From G963556115 sp963675945 (GTDB lineage Bacteria; Planctomycetota; SZUA-567), in the NCBI GenBank assembly GCA_963675945.1, contig OY780932.1:620001-684000 (forward strand): a stretch of 64,000 nt of DNA. The letters are read 5' to 3'. Under the pieces are notes generated by a model. It did not search any database. It had not been told where the DNA came from and worked only from the letters and a program-made list of their open reading frames with translations. Within the stretch, counting starts at the first letter, position 1. Every line of letters starts with the position of its first letter. This document shows positions 35,461 through 43,882 of this stretch, one piece after another. Position numbers and translations under genes: made by a program.

Positions 35461-36120
35461 ATGAATCTAATTATCCTAGGCCCTCCGGGAGCAGGCAAAG
35501 GCACCCAGGCAAAATACATCACCGAGACCTTCAATATTCCTCAAATCTCTACCGGAGACATGCTCAGAGGTGCAATAAAAGCCGGCACCGAACTCGGGCT
35601 GGCCGCCAAAGAGATAATGGATCAGGGAGGGCTGGTAAATGATGACATTATTATCGGCCTGGTGCAAGAGCGCATACAAGAAGACGATTGCCAGAATGGT
35701 TTCCTCTTCGACGGTTTTCCCCGAACCGTAGTACAGGCTGAAGCCGTAAAGAATGCCAGTATCAGAATTGATGGGATTATCGACATCACCGTCCCTGATG
35801 ACGTCCTGGTACGTCGTCTCTCTGGCAGACGCATCCATGTCGCCTCAGGCAGGACTTATCATATAGAATTCAACCCACCACAGGTCTCAGGCAAAGACGA
35901 TATCACCGGCGAAGAGCTTATCCAACGTGACGACGACAAGGAAGAGACTATCCGCAAACGGCTAGAAGCCTACCACGCTCAGACCGCAGCGGTAAGCGAC
36001 TTCTATAATAAGCTTATTACTGCTGGCGATCCGGCCGCTCCCAAGTTTGTCTGTGTCGACGGCACCAAGAAGATAGATGAGATTACCGAAATTGTGATCA
36101 ATGGTCTGAAAAATCTTTAA
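35461..36120 (+). CDS. adk: Adenylate kinase
   Basis: Adenylate kinase interconverts ATP, ADP and AMP. A 219-residue long-LID form: Walker A GPPGAGKGTQ, STGDMLR, GFLFDGFPRT, LID start LSGRRIHVASGRTYHIEFNPP, and a DDKEETIRKRL segment with catalytic arginines. The LID has no zinc Cys. It leads an operon with cbiG two bases downstream, an unusual pairing. Confidence 0.96.
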   Translation: MNLIILGPPGAGKGTQAKYITETFNIPQISTGDMLRGAIKAGTELGLAAKEIMDQGGLVNDDIIIGLVQERIQEDDCQNGFLFDGFPRTVVQAEAVKNASIRIDGIIDITVPDDVLVRRLSGRRIHVASGRTYHIEFNPPQVSGKDDITGEELIQRDDDKEETIRKRLEAYHAQTAAVSDFYNKLITAGDPAAPKFVCVDGTKKIDEITEIVINGLKNL

Positions 36121-36122
36121 TC

Positions 36123-36899
36123 ATGAATGATATCGCTATAATTACCCTGTGCAACCAGGGAACAATCTTAGCCAGAGAGATCACTGCTCACATGGGTGGT
36201 GATCTCTTTGTCCATAGTATAGTCGATATCCCCGGCCTAAAGGCCAAGAAGTTTGAGCGGGTAATCACTTTATCCGCGGAGATCTTCAGCGAATACCGCT
36301 CGCTTATCTATATTATGCCTACCGGCGTAGTAAACCGCGCCCTGGCTCCACTCATCACCAGCAAGTATACCGACCCCGCCGTGGTGGTCATGGATGTACT
36401 CGGCAGATACGCTATCAGCCTGCTCAGCGGTCATGAGGGTGGCGCAAATGCCCTCAGTCTACGCCTGAGCAATATCACCGGAGCCGAACCGGTAATAACC
36501 ACCACCACCGAGGTACTCAAAGAGTACACCCTCGGAATCGGCTGCAAAAAGAATACCCCGAAGTCAGCGATACTAGAACTTATTTTTGCGGCAGTAGCCA
36601 AAGCCGGCATAACCACCGACGATCTCCGCTACCTTGCAACCATTGATGTAAAAGCTACCGAAGCAGGTATACTCGACGCTGCTGCACAACTGGATATCCC
36701 GTTACGTATAATCAAGAGTAGTGATATTAATAATACCTGTTATGATGTTGACAGTTCAGAATTTGTCAGAGAGAGTATCGGTGTCGCAGCGGTAGCGGAA
36801 CCCTGCGCCCTTCTCTCAGGAAGGAGAACAAAATTAATACTGAAAAGAATAGCCAGGAACGGCGTAACGGTTGCGCTTGCCAGGGAGTGCTGCGAGTAA
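36123..36899 (+). CDS. cbiG: Cobalt-precorrin-5A hydrolase (CbiG)
   Basis: A 258-residue protein with both parts of CbiG: the N-terminal half (IYIMPTGVVNRALAPL, VVVMDVLGRYAISLLSGHEGGANALS) and the C-terminal domain (YTLGIGCKKNTPKSAILELI ... ATIDVKATEAGILDAAAQLDIPL). CbiG opens the delta-lactone and removes the C20 fragment as acetaldehyde in the anaerobic cobalamin pathway. Starting two bases after adk and overlapping cobJ by 13 bases, it is clearly co-translated. Only these two corrin genes are here, so the rest of the pathway must be elsewhere. Confidence 0.9.
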   Translation: MNDIAIITLCNQGTILAREITAHMGGDLFVHSIVDIPGLKAKKFERVITLSAEIFSEYRSLIYIMPTGVVNRALAPLITSKYTDPAVVVMDVLGRYAISLLSGHEGGANALSLRLSNITGAEPVITTTTEVLKEYTLGIGCKKNTPKSAILELIFAAVAKAGITTDDLRYLATIDVKATEAGILDAAAQLDIPLRIIKSSDINNTCYDVDSSEFVRESIGVAAVAEPCALLSGRRTKLILKRIARNGVTVALARECCE

Positions 36900-37606
36900 T
36901 CGGTTTCGGCCCCGGCTCCAAGGAGGATCGCACCAAACGGGCAGAGAGTGCGATACTTGACTGCGAGTATATTGTCGGTTACGCCCCCTACCTTGAGCGT
37001 ATTGCCGATCTGCTCAGCGGCAAGGAGCAGTATACTTCGGGGATGAAGCAAGAACGCGAGCGAGTTCTCGAAGCTATCGAACTTGCCCAGAATGGTCACA
37101 GCGTAGGTCTGGTCAGTTCAGGCGACGCCGGGATATACGGCATGGCGGGTCTGGCAATTCAACTGCGTAACCAGCGAGGATACACCTTTCCGCTAGAGAT
37201 TATTCCCGGGGTTACCGCTGCCTGTACCGCCGCTGCCAAGCTCGGCGCCCCACTGATGCTTGATTACGCCACCATCAGCCTGAGCAATCTCCTGGTAACT
37301 TGGGAAGTTATCGAAAAACGCCTCCACGCCGCACTCGCCGGTGATTTTGCTCTTGCCATCTACAACCCCAAGAGCAATACCCGAACCGAACCCTTTACTA
37401 AGCTCTGTAGCATTGCCCGCGAATACCTAGCGGATACCACCCCGGTCGGTATAGCCACCGCTCTCGGTCAAGAGGATGAATTTGTCGAGATTACAACCCT
37501 TGGAGCGCTGCCAACAGCCAGGGTCAGTATGAAGAGCATACTTATTATCGGCAACTCTACAAGCTGCCTGGACGGAGAATTCTTCATCACCCCCAGGGGG
37601 TACTGA
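36887..37606 (+). CDS. cobJ: Precorrin-3B / cobalt-precorrin-3 C17-methyltransferase (CobJ/CbiH)
   Basis: A 239-residue SAM-dependent methyltransferase of the tetrapyrrole family. GFGPGSKEDRTKRA, VGLVSSGDAGIYGMAG, IPGVTAACTAAAKLGAPL and YNPKSNTR are the CobJ/CbiH motifs. It methylates C17 and contracts the corrin ring. With CbiG in the anaerobic route, it would act as CbiH; the name cobJ follows common usage. The GTG start at 36887 overlaps the 3' end of cbiG by 13 bases. Confidence 0.92.
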   Translation: MLRVIGFGPGSKEDRTKRAESAILDCEYIVGYAPYLERIADLLSGKEQYTSGMKQERERVLEAIELAQNGHSVGLVSSGDAGIYGMAGLAIQLRNQRGYTFPLEIIPGVTAACTAAAKLGAPLMLDYATISLSNLLVTWEVIEKRLHAALAGDFALAIYNPKSNTRTEPFTKLCSIAREYLADTTPVGIATALGQEDEFVEITTLGALPTARVSMKSILIIGNSTSCLDGEFFITPRGY

Positions 37607-37683
37607 GCCATATGCAAATTATCTCCGGGAAATTCAAGGCAACCGGTCAAGCTATCAGCATCAATGCCGCAACCAGTCGCAAC

Positions 37684-38559
37684 TTACAATTCCTCGACCC
37701 CGCCTTCACGCGCCAGGATCACTGGGCATGACGCATTCTGCAGTTCAGCCTCCACCCTATCCAGAAATTCATCGTCGTGAGCCGGATCATGATGTATAAT
37801 CGCCAGCTTTCCGACTCCCGCCTCCGCCGCAGTTCTACAGGCCATAGCGAATGTCGAATGCCCCCAGCCCTGCCGCGAGACATACTCTGTTTCAGAATAC
37901 TGCCCGTCCATTGCCAAGAGATCGGCTCCCGCCGCAAATTCCGCCAACGCCTTATTGTAACCCAAACTCGGATCGCCTTCGATATCGGTAGCAAAGACAA
38001 AAGCCCTGCCCGCATGCTCTACGCGGTAATTAATAACCCCCAGCTGTGAATGCGCCGCATTGAACAAGGTCTTTACTACCAGCCTATCCTGCCCTAATTG
38101 TTCGGGAGTGATCACTTCCGGCGCAACTTCACCTGGCTTATACCCCAATATCTCACCGCCTCTAATATCCACAAAATGCTTCTTACAAGGGAACTCAGCA
38201 ATTCCCACCGGATGAATCAACTCATCGGTAATAAACTCAAGATTTCGTTTGAGGCTCCCCTTACCTTGCACCGGGCCGATTATAGCTATCTCGGTATTCT
38301 TCCTGAATAAAGGCTGAAAGAAGTTCATGCCAAAACAATGATCCACATGAAAATGCGTATAGTATAAGGAGCAGGCGGGGATCTTATGCTGCAGCAGTTC
38401 TTGACCTAAGGGAATTATCCCGGATCCTGCATCAAATATCAATAACCGCTTATCCACCAGCACCTCACAGCAGGTACTGGCCCAGCCATATCTGGCAAAC
38501 TCTTCACCTGCAACAGGATAGCTACCCCGAACCCCTCTGAATTTAATCTTGATAACCAA
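37684..38559 (-). CDS. MBL-fold metallo-hydrolase
   Basis: A 291-residue metallo-beta-lactamase-fold protein resembling the cyclic phosphodiesterase-like group. It begins IKFRGVRGSYPV, has the metal motif THFHVDHCFGM (HxHxDH), then further ligands near TLFNAAHSQLG, FATDIEGD and KLAIIHHDPAHDD. The substrate could be a cyclic nucleotide or other phosphodiester; its neighbour across the divergent promoter is a cNMP-binding protein and cyclase, which makes cAMP turnover a reasonable but untested idea. The start is TTG at 38559 behind AGAGGAGA. Confidence 0.82.
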   Translation of the reverse strand: MVIKIKFRGVRGSYPVAGEEFARYGWASTCCEVLVDKRLLIFDAGSGIIPLGQELLQHKIPACSLYYTHFHVDHCFGMNFFQPLFRKNTEIAIIGPVQGKGSLKRNLEFITDELIHPVGIAEFPCKKHFVDIRGGEILGYKPGEVAPEVITPEQLGQDRLVVKTLFNAAHSQLGVINYRVEHAGRAFVFATDIEGDPSLGYNKALAEFAAGADLLAMDGQYSETEYVSRQGWGHSTFAMACRTAAEAGVGKLAIIHHDPAHDDEFLDRVEAELQNASCPVILAREGGVEEL

Positions 38560-38735
38560 TCTCCTCTATTCCCGATTTAATACTACAGTTAATTATAATG
38601 AAAGTATAACCTCTTCAATTGCAAAAATCGAAAAAAACAGAAAAAAATATTTCTCCCCAGGCTTATATCGACTATACTATATATGGTTCTGCGCACACTC
38701 CCAAGAAAATACTTTAAAAGGGGTAATCTCAGAGT

Positions 38736-39659
38736 ATGAGTTCAATCAACATCAACCGGCGTCCCACAAACTTCACCAAGCTACCACTGGCTTTCTGCAA
38801 CGGCTTTACCCTGAAGAAGGCAGCCTTCTGGAATCGCCACCCCATACTCCAAGCCGGTACCACCATCAACAAGACCATCATTGATTTCTATCATGATATA
38901 GCCATGAGCATCCCCGTCTCAGTACGTATGGATCAGGCCTCCAACCGTATGGAAGCCCAGCTCATCAGGAATATTACCGAATACAAGCAGCATAACGCCA
39001 ACAAAGAACGTTTGAACATTGAACTGAGTGATGGTGAAATACTGATGGAAGAGGGCGATACCAGCAATCAGGATTGTTTCATTCTGGTCACAGGTATACT
39101 CTCGGTCAACATCAACGGCGTAAGTGTTGCTAATATTTCAGATCAAGGAATGCCGGTAGGAGAGATGTCCTTTCTCACCGGTGAGCCCCGGAGTGCAACG
39201 GTAATAGCCAAAGGCAGCACCTCGGTACTGCGCCTGCCGAAGCAAGACAAAAGCAAGGTCTTACGAAGTAATCCGACTATCTGCATGACCATTCTTGAAG
39301 CCCTGGTCTCGCGACTTGCAGATAACAATAAAAAATTAGTCACACTCAGCGAGAAGATGAAGAGTGATTCCAATAAGGCCATAGTCAAAGCTGAGAAACT
39401 AGAACAGAGTTATCACACCGTGGTCAATACCCTGCTCCAGGCAGCAGGTATTAAGAAGGGGAACCTTGAGGTACTGGAGAAGATGCTCCAAGTACTGGAA
39501 GAGAATCTCGGCACAAAACTTGAGTCAAAGAACACCAGTGCTGTCTACAAAATGTTTCTTGATTTTGTCGAGTACTTTCGCCAGCAATCTATCAATGAGA
39601 ATGTCGAGAGCATTATTTTCAAGGAAAATATGTCAGACCTGATGCGACAGTTATTTTAA
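38736..39659 (+). CDS. Cyclic nucleotide-binding domain protein
   Basis: A 307-residue protein with one cNMP-binding domain at about 85-185: LSDGEILMEEGDTSNQDCFILVTGILSVN, then PVGEMSFLTGEPRSATVIAKGSTSVLRL, containing the phosphate-binding cassette (GEMSFLTGEPRSAT with the Glu and Arg that hold the ribose and phosphate). No helix-turn-helix follows, so it is not a CRP-type activator; the C-terminal 110 residues are helical and charged, perhaps an interaction surface. It lies 27 bases before an adenylate cyclase gene and probably reads its product. Confidence 0.88.
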   Translation: MSSININRRPTNFTKLPLAFCNGFTLKKAAFWNRHPILQAGTTINKTIIDFYHDIAMSIPVSVRMDQASNRMEAQLIRNITEYKQHNANKERLNIELSDGEILMEEGDTSNQDCFILVTGILSVNINGVSVANISDQGMPVGEMSFLTGEPRSATVIAKGSTSVLRLPKQDKSKVLRSNPTICMTILEALVSRLADNNKKLVTLSEKMKSDSNKAIVKAEKLEQSYHTVVNTLLQAAGIKKGNLEVLEKMLQVLEENLGTKLESKNTSAVYKMFLDFVEYFRQQSINENVESIIFKENMSDLMRQLF

Positions 39660-39686
39660 CCGCCCTTTGCGAGAGAGTAGAAGCTA

Positions 39687-41690
39687 ATGGCCAAGATAGA
39701 GATAAAGAACATAGATAGCAGTCAGGAGATTATCGAACTGCTCGCTGCCGAATACACTATCGGCAGGAGTGAGAGTAACTCGATCCGGCTCAATGATGCC
39801 CGCTCCAGCCGTCATCATGCCAGAATATTCAATAAGGGATCAGAATACTATATAGAGGATATCGGTTCGGCCAATGGTACCCTGGTAAACAACAGTAAGT
39901 TACTGAGTAATGTTCCGCAAAGACTTGAAGCTGGCGACACCATCATGATCGGACAGAGCAGTATCGTTATCAGCGGTATTGAGAATGCGAAAGACGAAAT
40001 AGCTGATTCGGAATTTATGCCCTATAGCGATACCGGGCTGTTATTCGACACCTCTGCACACGAGCTCAGCGCAACCCTTGATGCCTCAATAAGCCTGGCG
40101 CAACTCACCCCTGCCGATGCTCATGACTCCGAAACCATGGCCAAAGCCCTCAAACGCATGGAGGCAATGTGTATTATCGCCGAAGCTATTGGTAATATCA
40201 TGAAGCTGGAAGAGCTGATGACCAAGGTAATCGATACCGTCTTCAGCATCTTTCCCAAAGCCGAGCGCTCCTTTATTCTCCTGAAAGAAGCCGAGGTCTT
40301 CCGTCCGGTAGCTGCCAGGAGCCGGAGCAAGCAACAGATCGACCTCAAAAACCTCAAGATCTCCACCACCGTACTCAACACCTGTACTCAGGAGCTCCGT
40401 TCCATCCTCTCCAATAATACCGCCGAGGACGAACGTTTCAGCGAAGCCATGTCTATTGCCGAATTGTCTATCGAATCACTTATCTGCTCTCCGCTGGTTA
40501 TCAATGGCGCAGAGGTTCTCGGTATCATCCAGGTAGAGAGCGCGAGTAATGTCGAAGAATTCGACGAGACCGACCTGCAGATCCTTACCGGCATCAGTGG
40601 CCAAATTGCCATAGCGGTCAAGAATATCTCCCTGGCGCGGGAGATAGAGACTGAATCGGCGCAACGCGCCAACCTGCAGCGTTACTTCTCCCCAAATATG
40701 GTAGAGATGATGCTCAGTGGCGATATCAATACCGAACTCGGCGGCAAAGAGTATGAGGGAACCGTATTCTTCTCCGATATCATCGGCTTTACGGCTATGA
40801 GCGAGAAGATGGAAGCGCGCGAGGTCGTCGCCAACCTCAACCGCTACTTTACGGTAATGCAGGGTTTAATCTATAAGAACAAGGGAAATGTCGATAAATT
40901 CGGCGGAGACGCGATCATGGCCTTCTGGTCCGTACCCAAGCATGACCCACACGACGAGTTTCACGCCATTCTCACCGGCATCCAGATGCAGTGCGAGCTC
41001 TACCCCTTCAATATCGATTTAAAAGCGGAGAATATCGTAACCATCTACATGGGTATAGGCATCAACACCGGAGATTTTGTCGCCGGCAATATCGGTTCTG
41101 ACGATAAAATTGAATTTACTCTTATCGGCGACAATGTTAATCTTGCCGCACGTATTGAAGCCAGAGCCGGCAAGACCCAGGTAATGTGCAGCAAGGAGAC
41201 CTATAGCCGAGTTGCCGAAAGAGTCAGCGCCGTAGAGTTACCCGCCGTACACTTCAAAGGCAAATCCGAACCCCAGCACACCTACTCTATCCGTGCCATC
41301 AAGACCAGCGAAAACCGACTGAAGAGCAACATCCCGGTACGTATTATTACCAAAACTGATGAAATTTCTACTGATTTTTATATGCTTAGCGAGATAGCAA
41401 TGGAATCGGGGAACCGGTTTGTCAGCATAACCGCCGATGCAGAGTTCAGCGCCGGGGAAGAGCTCAGATTCAAATGCTGCCTCAACGAATACCATGAAAA
41501 TATTGAACTAACCGCCAGGGTTCAAAGCGTTACCCACAAGCTCACTCCTGCCGGTAAGAAACTCAATGAATACCTAATGCAAGTTCTAGAAGGTGATAAT
41601 TTTATACGTATTGCCAAACCCGGTTTTACCTATATAACCGAACTATCCTGGGACGATATGCCCCGAGAGCGCGGGGTTGAGGGCAACTAA
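39687..41690 (+). CDS. FHA-GAF-class III adenylate cyclase-PilZ protein
   Basis: A 667-residue soluble protein with four domains: FHA (YTIGRSESNSIRLNDARSSRHHARI ... GSANGTLVN, about 24-95), GAF (about 165-310), class III cyclase (about 335-530) and a C-terminal PilZ-like domain (NIPVRIITKTDE to about 650). Cyclase residues look intact: metal Asp in FFSDIIGFTAMSE and FGGDAIMAFW, adenine-selecting Lys in NVDKFGGD, Asp in LIGDNVNLAARIE with catalytic Asn and Arg. So it should make cAMP. The FHA domain would respond to phosphothreonine and PilZ possibly to c-di-GMP. The Ser/Thr kinase at 20690 and GGDEF at 9947 are candidates for upstream signals. Confidence 0.92.
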   Translation: MAKIEIKNIDSSQEIIELLAAEYTIGRSESNSIRLNDARSSRHHARIFNKGSEYYIEDIGSANGTLVNNSKLLSNVPQRLEAGDTIMIGQSSIVISGIENAKDEIADSEFMPYSDTGLLFDTSAHELSATLDASISLAQLTPADAHDSETMAKALKRMEAMCIIAEAIGNIMKLEELMTKVIDTVFSIFPKAERSFILLKEAEVFRPVAARSRSKQQIDLKNLKISTTVLNTCTQELRSILSNNTAEDERFSEAMSIAELSIESLICSPLVINGAEVLGIIQVESASNVEEFDETDLQILTGISGQIAIAVKNISLAREIETESAQRANLQRYFSPNMVEMMLSGDINTELGGKEYEGTVFFSDIIGFTAMSEKMEAREVVANLNRYFTVMQGLIYKNKGNVDKFGGDAIMAFWSVPKHDPHDEFHAILTGIQMQCELYPFNIDLKAENIVTIYMGIGINTGDFVAGNIGSDDKIEFTLIGDNVNLAARIEARAGKTQVMCSKETYSRVAERVSAVELPAVHFKGKSEPQHTYSIRAIKTSENRLKSNIPVRIITKTDEISTDFYMLSEIAMESGNRFVSITADAEFSAGEELRFKCCLNEYHENIELTARVQSVTHKLTPAGKKLNEYLMQVLEGDNFIRIAKPGFTYITELSWDDMPRERGVEGN

Positions 41691-41691
41691 T

Positions 41692-42195
41692 ATGGCGGAA
41701 TTACTCAAATTCGGAGCCTTTACCCTATCGGCTGAGGAGTTGCAAGGCTGTAGTTACCGGTGTGACCCAGCGCTGTGCCGAGGCAGAGTTTGCTGCGCCA
41801 TCTTTGATATCGCCATCACCCTGGAAGAGCGAACCCGTATCTACAATTTGCTGGCAGAGCTTTACCCGCTCTGCCCTTGGCTGGAGACCGAAAGTTCACC
41901 CTTTCAGATCACCCCGTGTGAGATATTTATTAAAAAACGTGAGAATGGATTGTGTATCTTCAATTGGGAAGACGCAGACGGTAATGCCTGGTGCGCCCTC
42001 CATACTCTGGCTCTCCAGCGTGGCGAGAATCCCTTCAAGGTCAAGCCCTTGAACTGCTCACTCTGGCCGTTCCTGCGCGACGGCAACAATCAGCTCGAAC
42101 TGGATCGTAAGACCAACGCTCCCTGCCTGAACTACACAAGCGAAGCTGATCTCCAAGATCCTGAACTTTTAAATTTACTACAAAGCCTCGAATAA
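41692..42195 (+). CDS. Cys-rich YkgJ/DUF3109-like putative metal protein
   Basis: A 167-residue protein beginning one base after the cyclase stop. Its Cys pattern is CSYRCDPALCRGRVCC near residues 20-36, then single Cys in ITPCEIF, GLCIF, AWCALH, LNCSLWP and APCLNY, ten Cys in all. This resembles the YkgJ/DUF3109 families, thought to bind an iron-sulfur cluster or zinc. Downstream neighbours are redox flavoproteins, which favours a metal-redox role. The in-frame TTG at 41677 would overlap the previous gene; the ATG with GAGGG is preferred. Confidence 0.65.
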   Translation: MAELLKFGAFTLSAEELQGCSYRCDPALCRGRVCCAIFDIAITLEERTRIYNLLAELYPLCPWLETESSPFQITPCEIFIKKRENGLCIFNWEDADGNAWCALHTLALQRGENPFKVKPLNCSLWPFLRDGNNQLELDRKTNAPCLNYTSEADLQDPELLNLLQSLE

Positions 42196-42241
42196 CACCC
42201 TAACAAGCGTATTCAAGCTATAGTGACAAGGAAACATAGAC

Positions 42242-43033
42242 ATGAAAAAACAAGACTTTACCGCCAAGATACTGCATAATACCGCGGTTGCGGATAACTT
42301 CTATAAAATGACACTGGAGTCAAAAGGCGTATTATTTGCTCCTGGCGAGTTCTTCCAGCTTAGTGTGCCAGGCCACACGCTCAGGCGCCCCTTCGCCCCT
42401 TCGCATTCAGACAGAAATGAATTTGCCTTTACCTACCAGCTGGTCGGCTCCGGCACGAAAAAGCTGAGTTCTCTAAATCCTGGTACCGAGCTCTCAGTAA
42501 TTGCTCCTCTGGGTACAGGCTTTACTCTGCCCCAGAGCAAGAGTTGCGCCGTCCTCGTCGGCGGCGGCTGCGGAACGCCGAGTCTGGTGCTACTCGCTAC
42601 CGAACTTCAGGCTCGAAACATCCCGACTTACACTGTAATTGGTGCCCGTTCAGCCTGTAGCCTACTCGAAGCAGAGAGTCTCAACTACCTCTCCGAAAGA
42701 CTGGTAATCACCACCGACGACGGGAGCGAAGGTATCAAGGGAAACACGGTCGAAGGAGTACGGAGTATTTTGCCAGAAATCACAGAACGAACTGACGATA
42801 TCCGCTTATTCTCCTGCGGGCCTGTCCCCATGCTCCAGGGGCTGGCCGAACTCGCGGCAGCAGAAAGTTTTACCGCCGAACTCAGTTTTGAAGAACGTAT
42901 GGCCTGCGGTTTCGGCGCCTGCATGGGCTGCGCCATCAGGATAAACGCTCCCGAGACTGCGGAAGGTTTTGTCTACAAACGTGTCTGTCAAGACGGCCCC
43001 GTATTTGATTCACGCGAGATATACTGGAACTAA
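42242..43033 (+). CDS. PyrK-like FAD/[2Fe-2S] electron transfer subunit
   Basis: A 263-residue ferredoxin reductase-type protein. LRRPFAPS (flavin-binding RxxS-like), VLVGGGCGTPSLV (pyridine nucleotide), DDGSEGIKGNTVEG, FSCGPVPML and the C-terminal [2Fe-2S] Cys cluster ERMACGFGACMGCAI ... KRVCQDGPVFD are all PyrK features. PyrK passes electrons from dihydroorotate dehydrogenase B to NAD. No pyrD is adjacent, and the next gene is a flavin-barrel/ferredoxin fusion, so it may serve a different partner. Confidence 0.85.
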   Translation: MKKQDFTAKILHNTAVADNFYKMTLESKGVLFAPGEFFQLSVPGHTLRRPFAPSHSDRNEFAFTYQLVGSGTKKLSSLNPGTELSVIAPLGTGFTLPQSKSCAVLVGGGCGTPSLVLLATELQARNIPTYTVIGARSACSLLEAESLNYLSERLVITTDDGSEGIKGNTVEGVRSILPEITERTDDIRLFSCGPVPMLQGLAELAAAESFTAELSFEERMACGFGACMGCAIRINAPETAEGFVYKRVCQDGPVFDSREIYWN

Positions 43034-43056
43034 CGGCCTTGCCCACTGGAGACAAT

Positions 43057-43731
43057 ATGACACTTAAAGAGATATTCCACGCCTGCGATTATATCGGTTT
43101 TCTGACCTTTGCGACCATAGACGGTAATTTTCCCGCCACCAGGATAGCCCACTTCTTCGCCTATGACCAGGAGGGTCTATACTTCAAGACCATGAACACC
43201 AAACCCTTCTACCATCAGCTAATCACACACAAAACCGTCTCGGTCTGCGGACTCTTTGCCGACTATGGCTATGAGGAGGATAACGAACTGCCCCCACCGG
43301 TTGAGGGCAACTACAGTATACGCATAACCGGTGAAGTCAAGACTGTCAGCCCTGATGCACTACGCAAGAAAGCCAAGAAAGACCCCCTCTTCACCCCTGC
43401 GGTCGAGGATATGGAGAAATACCGGACTATGCGCACCTTTGTTCTACACAAAGGCTTTGGTGAAATCTTCAATTATGATTTTGAAGAAGAATTCAGCGAC
43501 CGCAAACTTGAACGCACCTACTTCAGTTTCAACGGCTTGGAAGCACCGCTACGCGGACTCCAGATCAACCAAGAAAGATGCAGCAACTGCGGCGCCTGTG
43601 CCGACCACTGCCTCTTCAACGCTATAACCAAAGGCGCTAAAGGCTACCAAATTCTCAATCAGCGCTGTGACGCCTGTGGTGACTGCAGTGTTATCTGCCC
43701 GGAGAAGGCGGTCGATATCAAAGTCGAGTAA
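43057..43731 (+). CDS. FMN-binding split-barrel protein with two [4Fe-4S] motifs
   Basis: A 224-residue protein. The N-terminal 150 residues are of the pyridoxamine 5'-phosphate oxidase-like fold (LTFATIDGNFPATRIAHFFA, YFKTMNTKPFYHQL). The C-terminus has two ferredoxin-type motifs, CSNCGACADHC and CDACGDCSVICP, each followed by the partner Cys, for two [4Fe-4S] clusters. A flavin and clusters in one chain suggest electron transfer from the PyrK-like protein. The start at 43057 has GGAGAC; the frame opens at 43039 without a ribosome site. Confidence 0.83.
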   Translation: MTLKEIFHACDYIGFLTFATIDGNFPATRIAHFFAYDQEGLYFKTMNTKPFYHQLITHKTVSVCGLFADYGYEEDNELPPPVEGNYSIRITGEVKTVSPDALRKKAKKDPLFTPAVEDMEKYRTMRTFVLHKGFGEIFNYDFEEEFSDRKLERTYFSFNGLEAPLRGLQINQERCSNCGACADHCLFNAITKGAKGYQILNQRCDACGDCSVICPEKAVDIKVE

Positions 43732-43755
43732 TACACAAATTTAAAGGGAATTACT

Positions 43756-43833
43756 ATGTACCTACTCATACTCGGGAGTATTATCCTTATTATCTGTATT
43801 CTGCGCCTATTCCTCTCCAAGCATCAACGCTGA
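43756..43833 (+). CDS. 25-codon single-TM peptide ORF
   Basis: A short ORF 24 bases after the ferredoxin-barrel gene, with AAAGGGAAT before the ATG. The predicted peptide is one hydrophobic helix (LLILGSIILIICILRLFL) with a basic tail (SKHQR). Such small membrane peptides can anchor or regulate redox complexes. No homologue is recognised, and a chance ORF cannot be excluded. Confidence 0.35.
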   Translation: MYLLILGSIILIICILRLFLSKHQR

Positions 43834-43882
43834 TTCAGGCACAACTCTTGACCAGCTCACCCCTGCTTCACTCACCCCAGGC

